A stretch of 64,000 bases of DNA, taken from a virus. The translations under genes and the position numbers were made by a program. Numbering within the stretch: the stretch's first letter is position 1; the number at the start of each line of letters is the position of its first letter. Under the pieces are notes generated by a model that saw only the letters and a list, made by a program, of their open reading frames with translations, searched no databases and was not told the DNA's origin. Positions 57,278-64,000 of the stretch are shown piece after piece. The stretch is from the IMG/VR virus record IMGVR_UViG_3300047462_000185, positions 1 through 64,000 of that record; one strand, given 5' to 3'.

Positions 57278-59177
57278 CGCTCGGCCCGACGAGACCCTGG
57301 AAGATGCGCTGGGGCGGCACGGCATCCAGCTGCCCGGCGCGCCCAAGGCTGGGCACACCTACGGCGGCCCACGCGACCGGCGCCAGGTCATGTGCCCGCA
57401 TTGCAATGGCGGGAGGTCCCGCGAGGCCAACTTCTTCGTCACGATCGACGCGGACGGCCAGGGTGCGGTGTGGGTGTGCCATAGCGCCAAGCGCTGCGGG
57501 TGGACCGGGTCGGTGCGCCTGCAAAATGCACCCCATATCAAGCGCGCCAAGGCGCCTCGCCCGATCCGCCGGCCAGAGCCGGAGCGTGACCCGCAGCTGC
57601 CCGAGCAGACCATTGCCTACTTCGCGGCGTTCGGGGTGCCGCTCGAGACGCTTGAAGAGTTCGGCGTGTTCCGCACCGTGCGGCGCTTTCCGGTCATGGA
57701 CGCAGAGGGGCGCTTCACCGACGAGAAGCTGCCTCGCCCCTGTATCGCCTATCCGTATTACCGCGGCGGCGAGTTGGTGAACTGCAAATACAAGACGGTT
57801 TACCCCAGCGGGAAAAAGGCCTTCGCGCAGGAGTGGGGCGCCGAACGGACGATGTTCAACATCGATGCGTTCGAGTCGGATGACATCGGTTACATCGTCG
57901 AGGGCGAGGACGACGTCCTGGCGATGCGACAGTGCTACCGCCAGGTCACCACGCTGCCCGACGGCAGTCCTTCGGCCAAGAAGCACGAGGAACCGGAGCA
58001 GCCCTACGACCCTGACCAGGACGACGATGATCGCTACGAGGCGCTGCGCAACGAGCCGAAGATCTTGAACCTAAAGAAGGTCGTGCTGTGCGGCGACGCC
58101 GATGAGGCCGGGGCGCGGCACATGGAGCAGATCGCGCGGCGCATCGGCAAGGAGAAATGCTGGATCGTGCGCTGGCCCACCAACTGCAAGGACGCCAAGG
58201 ACACGTTGAGGCTATATGGGCCAGAGGCATTGTTCGCCACGGTCGAGGCTGCGGTGCCCTACCCGATCGACGGGTTGGCCGATGTCGATGACGAGGAGAT
58301 CGCCAGCTATAGAGCCGGCCTCGACGAGAAGCGCATCACGTGCGGCATTTCGCAGATCGACCGCTACCTATCGCTCGCCGATTCGGGTCGCAACTTCATC
58401 GCCTGCACCGGGATACCGGGTCACGGCAAGACCGCGTTCTGGGTCGCGTTATCCGTGCTCTATGCTGAGACCAACACCGACTTCCACACCGTCATGTTCT
58501 CGGGCGAGATGGAGGTGAAGGAGATCGTCGCGGCGATCGCCTCGGCGCATACCCAGAAGCCATTCTTCGATGGGCCGGCCGGCGAGGGCATCAGCACCGA
58601 CGAGCTGGTCGATCATGTGCTGCCCTGGATGCGGCAGCACTACACCTTCATCGAGCCGGAGGACAGCAGGGGCGACAGCCCTCCGGTCGACTGGGTCGTC
58701 GAGAAGGGCCGCATCGCGATCCGGCGCACCAAGGCTAAGCTGTTCATCGTCGATCCGTGGCAGGAGATGGACATGTGCTACCCGGAACGGTGCAGCAAAT
58801 CCATGTCGGCCTGGATCGGCGATCAGCTGCGCAAGTTCCGCTACTTGGGCCGGACCGAGCGGTGCAACGTGGTCTGTGTGGCGCACCCGTCGAAGTTGAG
58901 GCGCGACAAGGACGGCAAGCTGCCGATCCCTGAGGGCTACGATATCATGGACAGCCAGCAGTGGTTCTCGGTGAGCCGCACCGGCATGACGATTTACAGG
59001 CCGGGCGATGACAGCAGCCCCGAAATGAAGGTGCGGGTCTGGAAGGCGCGCTACAGCCAGTTCGCGATGAGGGGCGACACCTCGGTGCGGTTCAACAAGA
59101 CGACGAAGCGGCTCTACCCCCCTCTGACCCAGGCCGACATCGATTCGGGGCGCGCCTGGGGCAGCGACGCGGCTTAG
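57270..59177 (+). CDS. bifunctional primase-helicase
   Basis: This 635-residue protein has an N-terminal zinc-binding part (VMCPHCNGG and CHSAKRCGW). A toprim domain follows (IGYIVEGEDDVLAMR and VVLCGDADEAGARH). The C-terminal DnaB/gp4-like helicase has Walker A TGIPGHGKT near residue 380 and KLFIVDPWQEMD as Walker B. VCVAHPSKLRRDKDGKLP follows. It would unwind DNA and make primers at the fork, as T7 gp4 does. The eight-base overlap with the initiator gene suggests coupled translation. Confidence 0.92.
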   Translation: MSDARPDETLEDALGRHGIQLPGAPKAGHTYGGPRDRRQVMCPHCNGGRSREANFFVTIDADGQGAVWVCHSAKRCGWTGSVRLQNAPHIKRAKAPRPIRRPEPERDPQLPEQTIAYFAAFGVPLETLEEFGVFRTVRRFPVMDAEGRFTDEKLPRPCIAYPYYRGGELVNCKYKTVYPSGKKAFAQEWGAERTMFNIDAFESDDIGYIVEGEDDVLAMRQCYRQVTTLPDGSPSAKKHEEPEQPYDPDQDDDDRYEALRNEPKILNLKKVVLCGDADEAGARHMEQIARRIGKEKCWIVRWPTNCKDAKDTLRLYGPEALFATVEAAVPYPIDGLADVDDEEIASYRAGLDEKRITCGISQIDRYLSLADSGRNFIACTGIPGHGKTAFWVALSVLYAETNTDFHTVMFSGEMEVKEIVAAIASAHTQKPFFDGPAGEGISTDELVDHVLPWMRQHYTFIEPEDSRGDSPPVDWVVEKGRIAIRRTKAKLFIVDPWQEMDMCYPERCSKSMSAWIGDQLRKFRYLGRTERCNVVCVAHPSKLRRDKDGKLPIPEGYDIMDSQQWFSVSRTGMTIYRPGDDSSPEMKVRVWKARYSQFAMRGDTSVRFNKTTKRLYPPLTQADIDSGRAWGSDAA

Positions 59178-59190
59178 CGGGCTTGCGAAA

Positions 59191-59204
59191 CACATAACCG
59201 TGTG
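59191..59204. promoter_or_regulatory. 14-bp palindrome copy 12 (CACATAACCGTGTG)
   Basis: Flanked by AAA and GTTT. It is in the 60-base gap after the primase-helicase and 34 bases before the next ATG, within a rightward operon. Such a place suits a transcription stop site more than a promoter. Confidence 0.55.
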
Positions 59205-59237
59205 GTTTGTTGCGAGTCCCTTCATCCAGGAGCGATC

Positions 59238-59603
59238 ATGAGCGAGACCCAGACGCCACAGCCGGTCGACCCATCAGCGGCGGCGCCGGCGACGTTGTCC
59301 AACGATGACCTCGCTTCGGCCCTCCACGCGGCGCTGAGTCTGCCGGAAGGCCATCCCGCTGAAGGGCTTCTAATGGAGGTCGTGGCCCGGCTGCGTGCCT
59401 CGGGTGAGCTGGATACCGAAGACAAGGCCGTCGCCGTTAATCAAACCTCAGTCGGCACGGCTTACGGCGCCACCTTTCTGGATGGCATCGAACATGCCGC
59501 GAAGTTCGTCGAGGCCGGCGCGCTGGGCTGGCTTACCGGTCGCGCCCAGCAGGTCGCAGCGCTGATCCGGGACAGCGGAAAGGCCGCGGCTTCCAAACAG
59601 TGA
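59238..59603 (+). CDS. hypothetical protein, 121 residues
   Basis: ATG 59238 follows CCAGGAGCGATC. The N-terminus is Pro/Ala-rich, then helical (DLASALHAALSLPEGHPAEG). The C-terminus is Gly/Ala-rich (FLDGIEHAAKFVEAGALGWL). No family is recognised. Confidence 0.6.
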   Translation: MSETQTPQPVDPSAAAPATLSNDDLASALHAALSLPEGHPAEGLLMEVVARLRASGELDTEDKAVAVNQTSVGTAYGATFLDGIEHAAKFVEAGALGWLTGRAQQVAALIRDSGKAAASKQ

Positions 59604-60352
59604 AGCCAAAGCCCTTCCCGATCGCGCAGCGCCTGCTACCCCTGTTCCAGAAGGGGATGAAGTCGCAATGGCGCGTGCCGATCTCAACCCACGTCGCGGA
59701 GTTCACCACGGCGTCGCGCGAGTTCTGGCAGCATGGCGATTTCGGGCTGGCGCGGCCTGATCCCGGTGATGCGGACCGGATGGGCGAACATTTGCGCGTG
59801 CCGTGCAAGCACGAGCACGGCCGCTGCAAGGTCTGCGACGAGAAAGGCTGGCCCGAGACGACGCACCGGCTCTACCCACGCATGATGGTCGGCCAGATTC
59901 TTTGGATTCAGGAGGCCTGGGGTTACTGGAAAGGCGCACCGCTGGCGCCCGGCAAATTCGTCGCCAACCCCAAGACCGGCGAGGCTGCGGTCTGGTCTGT
60001 CGACCATAACGGGATTCGCAGCCAGGCCGTGCCGAAATGGCGTCCCGGCCCGCAGATGCCGCGCTGGGCCAGCCGCTACACCATGAAGGTGGTCAGCGTT
60101 CGCATCGAGCGCTTGCACCACATCACTGAGCAGGATGCGAGAGCGGAGGGGATGATCCCCTACCAGGGCGGCTGGGTCTGCGGCTTGCCTTGGGATGGTA
60201 TGCCGCTCGGCAGCGCGGTCGAGGCGTTCCGCTGGCAATGGGACTCTTCCAAATCTCCAGGTTTCCGATCGGACCCCTGGGTCGTCAGGATCGAGTGCGA
60301 CGTTTATCCGGGCAACATCGACAGGATCAAAATACCGGGCCACACCCCATGA
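59600..60352 (+). CDS. ASCH/PUA-like phage protein
   Basis: This 250-residue protein starts at a GTG overlapping the previous stop (GTGA). It has the usual order of this phage family: KPKPFPIAQRLLPLFQKGMK, a Cys cluster (VPCKHEHGRCKVCDEKGW), MVGQILWIQEAWGY, then MPRWASRYTMKVVSVRIERL and ITEQDARAEGM. The end has WVVRIECDV. The fold binds nucleic acid in related proteins. Its role in the phage is unknown. Confidence 0.7.
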   Translation: MKPKPFPIAQRLLPLFQKGMKSQWRVPISTHVAEFTTASREFWQHGDFGLARPDPGDADRMGEHLRVPCKHEHGRCKVCDEKGWPETTHRLYPRMMVGQILWIQEAWGYWKGAPLAPGKFVANPKTGEAAVWSVDHNGIRSQAVPKWRPGPQMPRWASRYTMKVVSVRIERLHHITEQDARAEGMIPYQGGWVCGLPWDGMPLGSAVEAFRWQWDSSKSPGFRSDPWVVRIECDVYPGNIDRIKIPGHTP

Positions 60353-60693
60353 GCGCATCGTTGGGGCGCATGATGACGGGCGGCAGCAACCCGGCCTCGC
60401 AGAAGGCCCGCAAAGAGTGTGACTTCTTCCCGACCCCGCTGGACGTGACACTTGCGCTGCTGCGCGCCGATCTAGGCCCGAAGTTTTTCAGCACCCTGAT
60501 CTGGGAACCGTTCGCTGGCGACGGTGCGATCGCCAGCGTGTTGCGTGCGAGTTGCCATCTGGTGCGCTGCTCTGGCGTCCTGATTTCCTCAGCCTCGGTC
60601 GTCCCACAATGGAGGCGCAATGGTGCGTCTGGGACTGCGACTATTCCGGCCCGACCCGATACGAACCGCTGCGGCGTCCGAGCCGCGCCATAG
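60349..60693 (+). pseudogene. truncated DNA adenine methyltransferase, N-terminal fragment
   Basis: ATG 60349 overlaps the previous stop (ATGA). The first 60 residues match phage DNA methyltransferases: KECDFFPTPLDVTLALLRAD and the SAM-binding motif WEPFAGDGAIASVLRAS. After that the sequence loses similarity and no catalytic DPPY-type motif appears before the stop at 114 residues. Family members are 180-250 residues. It should be inactive as a methyltransferase. Confidence 0.6.
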
Positions 60694-60701
60694 GAGAGTG
60701 A
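60609..60701 (+). CDS. possible 30-residue peptide
   Basis: A short frame in a third register: MEAQWCVWDCDYSGPT and onward. It ends one base before the next ATG. It could be a remnant of the lost methyltransferase DNA or a real small zinc-type peptide. Low confidence. Confidence 0.2.
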   Translation: MEAQWCVWDCDYSGPTRYEPLRRPSRAIGE

Positions 60702-60702
60702 G

Positions 60703-61053
60703 ATGGACGAAGACGCTGAATTCTTCGATCGCTTGGGCACTTCGACCGGCCCGAAAATGCATGGGGCGCGGGTCAGCGGCATCGAGTGTGCCCAGCCAAG
60801 CGGACAGCCACCCTCCACCATGCAGTTGAGCGGCCATGATGGCATCCAGCGCTGGGCCAGATCAGGAGACCTGTTCTGGCGGGCCTCGGAAAGTTGCGAA
60901 AGTCTGATGCCGGCGTTCTATCGCTTCGACGCTCTGCCCAACATCGGCCTGGTGGTGAAGCGCACCGCCACGGTATTATGTAGCAACGGGCACCAACTTG
61001 CCGATGCGCGAAGGGCGGCCGATCTGCGAAAATCCGGAGGGAACGTGACGTAG
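60703..61053 (+). CDS. hypothetical protein, 116 residues
   Basis: ATG 60703 follows AGGAGAGTGAG. The sequence has WARSGDLFWRASESCESLMP and RFDALPNIGLVVKRTATVL. No family is recognised. It is the last gene of the rightward replication operon. Confidence 0.5.
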   Translation: MDEDAEFFDRLGTSTGPKMHGARVSGIECAQPSGQPPSTMQLSGHDGIQRWARSGDLFWRASESCESLMPAFYRFDALPNIGLVVKRTATVLCSNGHQLADARRAADLRKSGGNVT

Positions 61054-61081
61054 GAGGCGCGCCATGTGGGCGCAGTCCATC

Positions 61082-61873
61082 TTAATCGCCGTATTCGTAG
61101 TTGGGATCATCCACGACCTCGAAGCGGCGCGTCTGCCTGTTATAGCGGCGGCAGAATGCCATATACCTCCGCACGCCAATCCCATCAGCGTATTGAATGT
61201 AACCGATGAAATAGACGAATGCTTGCCCAGCGGCGTGGGCATCGTCCTGCCACTCGCGCAGGCTTTCGGAGTCGAATTGGGCCAATGGAACTCCAGTCCC
61301 CGGTTCGACCGTGAGGCTGCCCATAGACGTCTTTTCGTCGCTGTATTCTGGAATCGGTTCAAGGATTTTGGGGCCAGAGAGTTTGACGGTTGCATTGCTC
61401 TCGGTGATCGTTCCTGGAGTTCCGCCTATGTTGGCGACGATCCATTCTATTTTGAGCGGCCGTCCTGGGCGGGGTTCTTCCAAGCTGATGCGTTTGACAA
61501 CGAGCTTTGGTCGAAAGGTTGCGACAAGGGCCTTCTCGGCCGTGTCGGCCGATTTGAGAGCGGCATTAGCCGCACTGGCGGCGTCTTTCGCGCCAGCCTG
61601 GATCAAACTCAACTGCCAGACGAACAGCGCAGCCTGCCCGATCGCAACGAGGACGAGCGCCAGTGTCAGGGTGGTGATCGGCTCATACGTCGAAGGAGCC
61701 CAGAGGGATTCCCCTATCTTCTTGTCGCGATCTACCTCATTGGGATTTCCGGCGTGTTCACCGTTCGTTGGATAATGAACGGTTCGGACGGCAAAAACAG
61801 CCATGACCAAGATACAGACAACGAGGAGCGCGACTAGCGCGGTCTGCGTCCGTTCGATCTTAGAGGTCTTCAA
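61082..61873 (-). CDS. membrane protein with two N-terminal TM helices
   Basis: This 263-residue protein has hydrophobic helices at about residues 15-35 (LVALLVVCILVMAVFAV) and 68-90 (TLALVLVAIGQAALFVWQ). A short coiled coil follows (AASAANAALKSADTAEKALV), then a C-terminal beta domain (FRPKLVVKRISLEEPRPGRP). Proteins of this layout are common in bacterial chromosomes and may be host-derived cargo. TTG 61873 is chosen; a TTG at 61903 is possible. The coding frame is on the minus strand; the long + frame opposite is a shadow. Confidence 0.65.
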   Translation of the reverse strand: MKTSKIERTQTALVALLVVCILVMAVFAVRTVHYPTNGEHAGNPNEVDRDKKIGESLWAPSTYEPITTLTLALVLVAIGQAALFVWQLSLIQAGAKDAASAANAALKSADTAEKALVATFRPKLVVKRISLEEPRPGRPLKIEWIVANIGGTPGTITESNATVKLSGPKILEPIPEYSDEKTSMGSLTVEPGTGVPLAQFDSESLREWQDDAHAAGQAFVYFIGYIQYADGIGVRRYMAFCRRYNRQTRRFEVVDDPNYEYGD

Positions 61874-62099
61874 GCCTAACCCCGTCCATCCCCAACGCAG
61901 CAAGCGTAGCCAGCAAGAAAGTCGCGGTCAGCGTGCCACGACTTAGCTTGTTGGTGATCGACGCTTCTGTCTCCTTCAAGCCGTGCTGATCCAGCCGGCG
62001 CGCCAGTTCGGCGTAGGTGACGCCCGCCCGCTTCAACTCGGCCTTCAAGAACCGGGTGGCCTTATCAGCCAGCTCCTTCTCGGTCGCGGCCAGTCCCAT
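61860..62099 (-). CDS. DUF6471-family protein
   Basis: This 79-residue protein matches the pattern of DUF6471: ATRFLKAELKRAGVTYAELA, then RRLDQHGLKETEASITNKLS and RGTLTATFLLATLAALGMDG. The middle looks like a helix-turn-helix, so DNA binding is plausible. It overlaps the membrane protein gene by 14 bases, and the two leftward genes form an operon that points away from the transposase. Confidence 0.75.
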   Translation of the reverse strand: MGLAATEKELADKATRFLKAELKRAGVTYAELARRLDQHGLKETEASITNKLSRGTLTATFLLATLAALGMDGVRLEDL

Positions 62100-62170
62100 A
62101 GCTACCTCTCAAAATCAGCGGCAGCCCATCATATCCGATATTTTCCTGTAGACAAAGGCTGCTTGTCCTC

Positions 62171-62200
62171 TCACTATCGGTCGGTACCAACCGATAGTGA
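62171..62200. promoter_or_regulatory. 30-base near-perfect palindrome before the transposase gene
   Basis: TCACTATCGGT and ACCGATAGTGA form 11-base arms around an eight-base near-symmetric centre (CGGTACCA). It ends four bases before the ATG at 62204 and is in the divergent gap with the DUF6471 gene. It could be an operator for the DUF6471 protein, or a trace of an insertion-sequence end. Confidence 0.55.
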
Positions 62201-62203
62201 TAG

Positions 62204-63178
62204 ATGCCTCAGCACTTCCTCCTGTCAGCAAAGGCCCGGACGCTCTCGCTAGCGTCGGTGCTGCGCATGACGGACGAACAGGCTGAGACGGCCTTCATCC
62301 GCATCCGCTGGGCGGCGACCGAAGGCAAGCCGGTGTGCGTCCATTGCGAGTGCCCGACCGTGTGGGACTGCCGCAAGGCGAATGGCTTGCCCCGCTGGCG
62401 CTGCAAGGCGTGCCGCAAGAGCTTCTCAATCACCAGCGGCACGATCTTCGCTTCCCGTAAGATGCCGCTGCGCAACTACCTCGCGGCCATCGCGATCTTC
62501 GTCAACGAGGTCAAGGGCAAGTCGGCGCTGGCGCTGTCCCGCGATCTCGGGTGCCAATACAAGTCGGCCTACGTCCTTGCGCACAAGCTGCGCGAGGCGA
62601 TGGCGTCCGAGTTGAAAGGGCTGCGGCTGGGCGGTCCCGGCCGCGTGGCCGAAGTCGATGGCGGCTACTTCGGCGGCTACGTAAAGCCGTCCAACCGCGT
62701 CGAGAACCGCCGTGATCGCCGACTTGCCAAAAACCAGAACGGCAAGCGCCAGGTGGTCGTCGTGGTCCGCGAGCGCGAAGGCCGCACCCTTCCCGCAGTG
62801 TTCAAGTCGGAAAGCGCCGCACTCGGCTTCATCGCCCGCAGCGTCGCCAAGGACACCCAGATGATGGCCGATGAAGCCCCGTCATGGAACGGGCTGCATG
62901 CGCGGTTCGCCATGCAGCGGATCGACCATCAGGCGATGTATTCGGACCGGGCCGGGGTCTACACGAACGGAGCCGATCGCCAGGGCGAGACCGAACCGGA
63001 GCAGGACAAGGTCTCAGACATCATCGCCGGGCGCGCGCTGGCCTGTCTCGAACACGTCCGGAAGGTGCGGTTCGGCGAGGCGTCGGCAAATTTCCAGATC
63101 TCGGATAGCGACAATCTTCCCCTCATCGTGAATATCACGGTCAGCCTCGACCGCAACAAATGGACGCGGCACACCTGA
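62204..63178 (+). CDS. chimeric IS1595 (ISXO2-like) transposase, C-terminus replaced
   Basis: Of 324 residues, the first 255 match IS1595-type transposases. A zinc ribbon (CVHCECPTVWDCRKANG, then CKACRKSFSITSGTIFASRK) comes first. The DDE-type core follows, with EVDGGYFGG as the first Asp and MMADEAPSWNG as the second. After MYSDRAGVYTNG the family's FFSRLRR block and third catalytic acidic residue are missing. Instead a 63-residue unrelated tail follows (QISDSDNLPLIVNITVSLDR). It should not be able to transpose. I see no matching terminal repeats or target duplication around it. Confidence 0.7.
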   Translation: MPQHFLLSAKARTLSLASVLRMTDEQAETAFIRIRWAATEGKPVCVHCECPTVWDCRKANGLPRWRCKACRKSFSITSGTIFASRKMPLRNYLAAIAIFVNEVKGKSALALSRDLGCQYKSAYVLAHKLREAMASELKGLRLGGPGRVAEVDGGYFGGYVKPSNRVENRRDRRLAKNQNGKRQVVVVVREREGRTLPAVFKSESAALGFIARSVAKDTQMMADEAPSWNGLHARFAMQRIDHQAMYSDRAGVYTNGADRQGETEPEQDKVSDIIAGRALACLEHVRKVRFGEASANFQISDSDNLPLIVNITVSLDRNKWTRHT

Positions 63179-63258
63179 TGTCGTTCTGGGTGGTAAGCGT
63201 CATCGTCGCGCCGCTCGCGGCCGAAGTCGCCGCCGCCTATCTCGACTGCCGACACTGA
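63178..63258 (+). CDS. possible 26-residue hydrophobic peptide
   Basis: The ATG overlaps the preceding TGA. The peptide reads MSFWVVSVIVAPLAAEVAAA and ends LDCRH. It could be a small membrane peptide or chance. Low confidence. Confidence 0.25.
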   Translation: MSFWVVSVIVAPLAAEVAAAYLDCRH

Positions 63259-63289
63259 GTAGTCACTAAACCCCGGACAGGAACATCAC

Positions 63290-63783
63290 ATTCTCGTCGC
63301 CCCCATCCAGCACTTAGCAGCGATTGAACTGACGGAGGCGAATGCCGCACTCGTTCGGTGGGGGCATCGCATGGGCGCATGCAGCCGGCCCAACGCCGTC
63401 ATCTGGCCGCATGGCATGTTCCAGCATGGGGAGTTGGTGGCCGTGACGATTGGGTCGTCGCTGATCAGAGAGCGGGTGGTTGGAGGCATGACGCGGGAGA
63501 ACGCGATGGAGTTGGCGAGGCTCTGCGCGGCTCGGACCGATCTGTGCCGCGTGATGCTTCGGCTTTGGCGCGAAATGATCTTTCCGGCCTATGGCTACGA
63601 GTGGGCAATCAGCTATCAGGACGAGGCGCTGCACTCGGGCGATACCGCTTTGACGGCTGGGTTGCACTCGGAAGGTCGCGGTCCGGCACCGATAGCCGGA
63701 GCGGCCGGAAAGGGCGCAACAAGACGATCTGGGGATGGCACCCCGACCCTGCCGTGCGGGCCGCGCGGCGATCGACCACCTAA
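63290..63783 (+). pseudogene. Mom/XF1762-like modification-type protein gene, frameshifted
   Basis: One protein is spread over two frames. The first reads VAPIQHLAAIELTEANAALV, RWGHRMGACSRP, HGELVAVTIGSSL, AMELARLCAARTDLCR and WAISYQDEALHSGDT. The second continues YRFDGWVALGRSRSGTD and RSGRKGRNKTIWGWHPDP. A loss of about four bases near 63645 explains the break. The start is probably ATT 63290 after GGACAGGA; the first ATG (63371) would lose 27 conserved-looking residues. The family resembles acetyltransferase-fold DNA-modification proteins such as Mom. An unbroken frame to 63832 exists but its C-terminus is not family-like. Confidence 0.55.
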
Positions 63784-63874
63784 CCCCGATCTGATCCTGG
63801 AGTTCCGCGCCGGTCAGGGGCGCCGCCGATAGCCGCGATTTGACAGCGCTGGCCGGCCCGTTCCAGCGTGGCGC

Positions 63875-64000
63875 ATGCCGTCGTTCCTCGACACGTTCTT
63901 CCCGACCAGGCCGGCCCAGGAGCGGCTCGAGCTGCTCGCCGCGCTCTATGAACCGCTGGGCCGGGAACTGGCCCTGGCCTACGAGAAGCTGGAGGACCAG
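63875..64000 (+). CDS. start of a gene cut by the window edge
   Basis: The frame is open from ATG 63875 to the end and gives 42 residues: MPSFLDTFFPTRPAQERLEL and so on, helical. No family can be named from this part. If the genome is circular or continues, terminase and portal genes may follow here. Confidence 0.5.
   Translation, partial: MPSFLDTFFPTRPAQERLELLAALYEPLGRELALAYEKLEDQ

Noticed and set aside
61064-61837. 257-codon + strand frame with a good-looking Shine-Dalgarno
   Set aside because: The opposite strand encodes a coherent membrane protein with TM helices and a coiled coil; the + frame reads as its shadow.
1-64000. tRNA genes, integrase, terminase or portal genes
   Set aside because: None was recognised by reading; short tRNA genes could be missed without a covariance scan (tRNAscan-SE would decide).

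Overview
The window is 64 kb of a GC-rich tailed-phage genome, either a virion genome or a prophage. Its tail-tip genes are ordered as in lambda, so it looks like a long-tailed siphovirus of a proteobacterium. A lysis cassette with nested spanins, and a near-match to the chromosomal parS sequence, point to a Gram-negative and possibly alphaproteobacterial host. Terminase, portal and integrase genes are not in the window, so the genome continues past at least one edge. The naming of the host group is inference only.

Layout. From 1 to 30 kb, on the + strand, lies the virion operon: the end of an SGNH hydrolase, MuF-type minor head protein, XkdF-type protease, a 1593-residue glycine-zipper protein, a capsid-associated acidic protein, major capsid protein, head-tail connectors, tail terminator, tail tube, tail chaperones with a -1 frameshift, a 1468-residue tape measure protein, and gpM/gpL/gpK/gpI/gpJ-like tail-tip proteins. 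Two foreign-looking islands interrupt it. One is a reverse-strand lipoprotein plus membrane-protein pair at 5.3-5.9 kb. The other is a small Acb2/Tad1-type anti-defence gene at 18.5 kb with its own promoter. From 30.7 to 38 kb is one giant repeat-built tail fibre. From 38.1 to 40.4 kb is the lysis cassette: a nested spanin pair, a GH108 endolysin and two holin-like membrane proteins.

From 40.5 to 55.8 kb the genes run leftward. They comprise many small proteins of unknown function, a frameshifted AAA ATPase, a ParB-like protein next to a parS-like site, and a recombination set (YqaJ-type exonuclease, ERF annealing protein, SSB). From 56.2 to 61 kb the rightward replication operon holds an initiator with an iteron-type candidate origin inside its gene, and a primase-helicase. 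From 60.3 to 64 kb is decayed or exchanged accessory DNA: a truncated methyltransferase, a chimeric IS1595-type transposase, a frameshifted Mom-like gene and a DUF6471 protein.

Two genome-wide signals are not explained by the genes. First, a 14-bp palindrome, CACATnnnnATGTG, occurs about twelve times, always between genes, on both arms and over 53 kb. It resembles a repressor operator or 'stoperator' network. Second, about twelve leftward genes carry a small stem-loop, often with GCAAT at the loop side, placed immediately before the Shine-Dalgarno sequence. This looks like a dispersed family of translation-leader elements.
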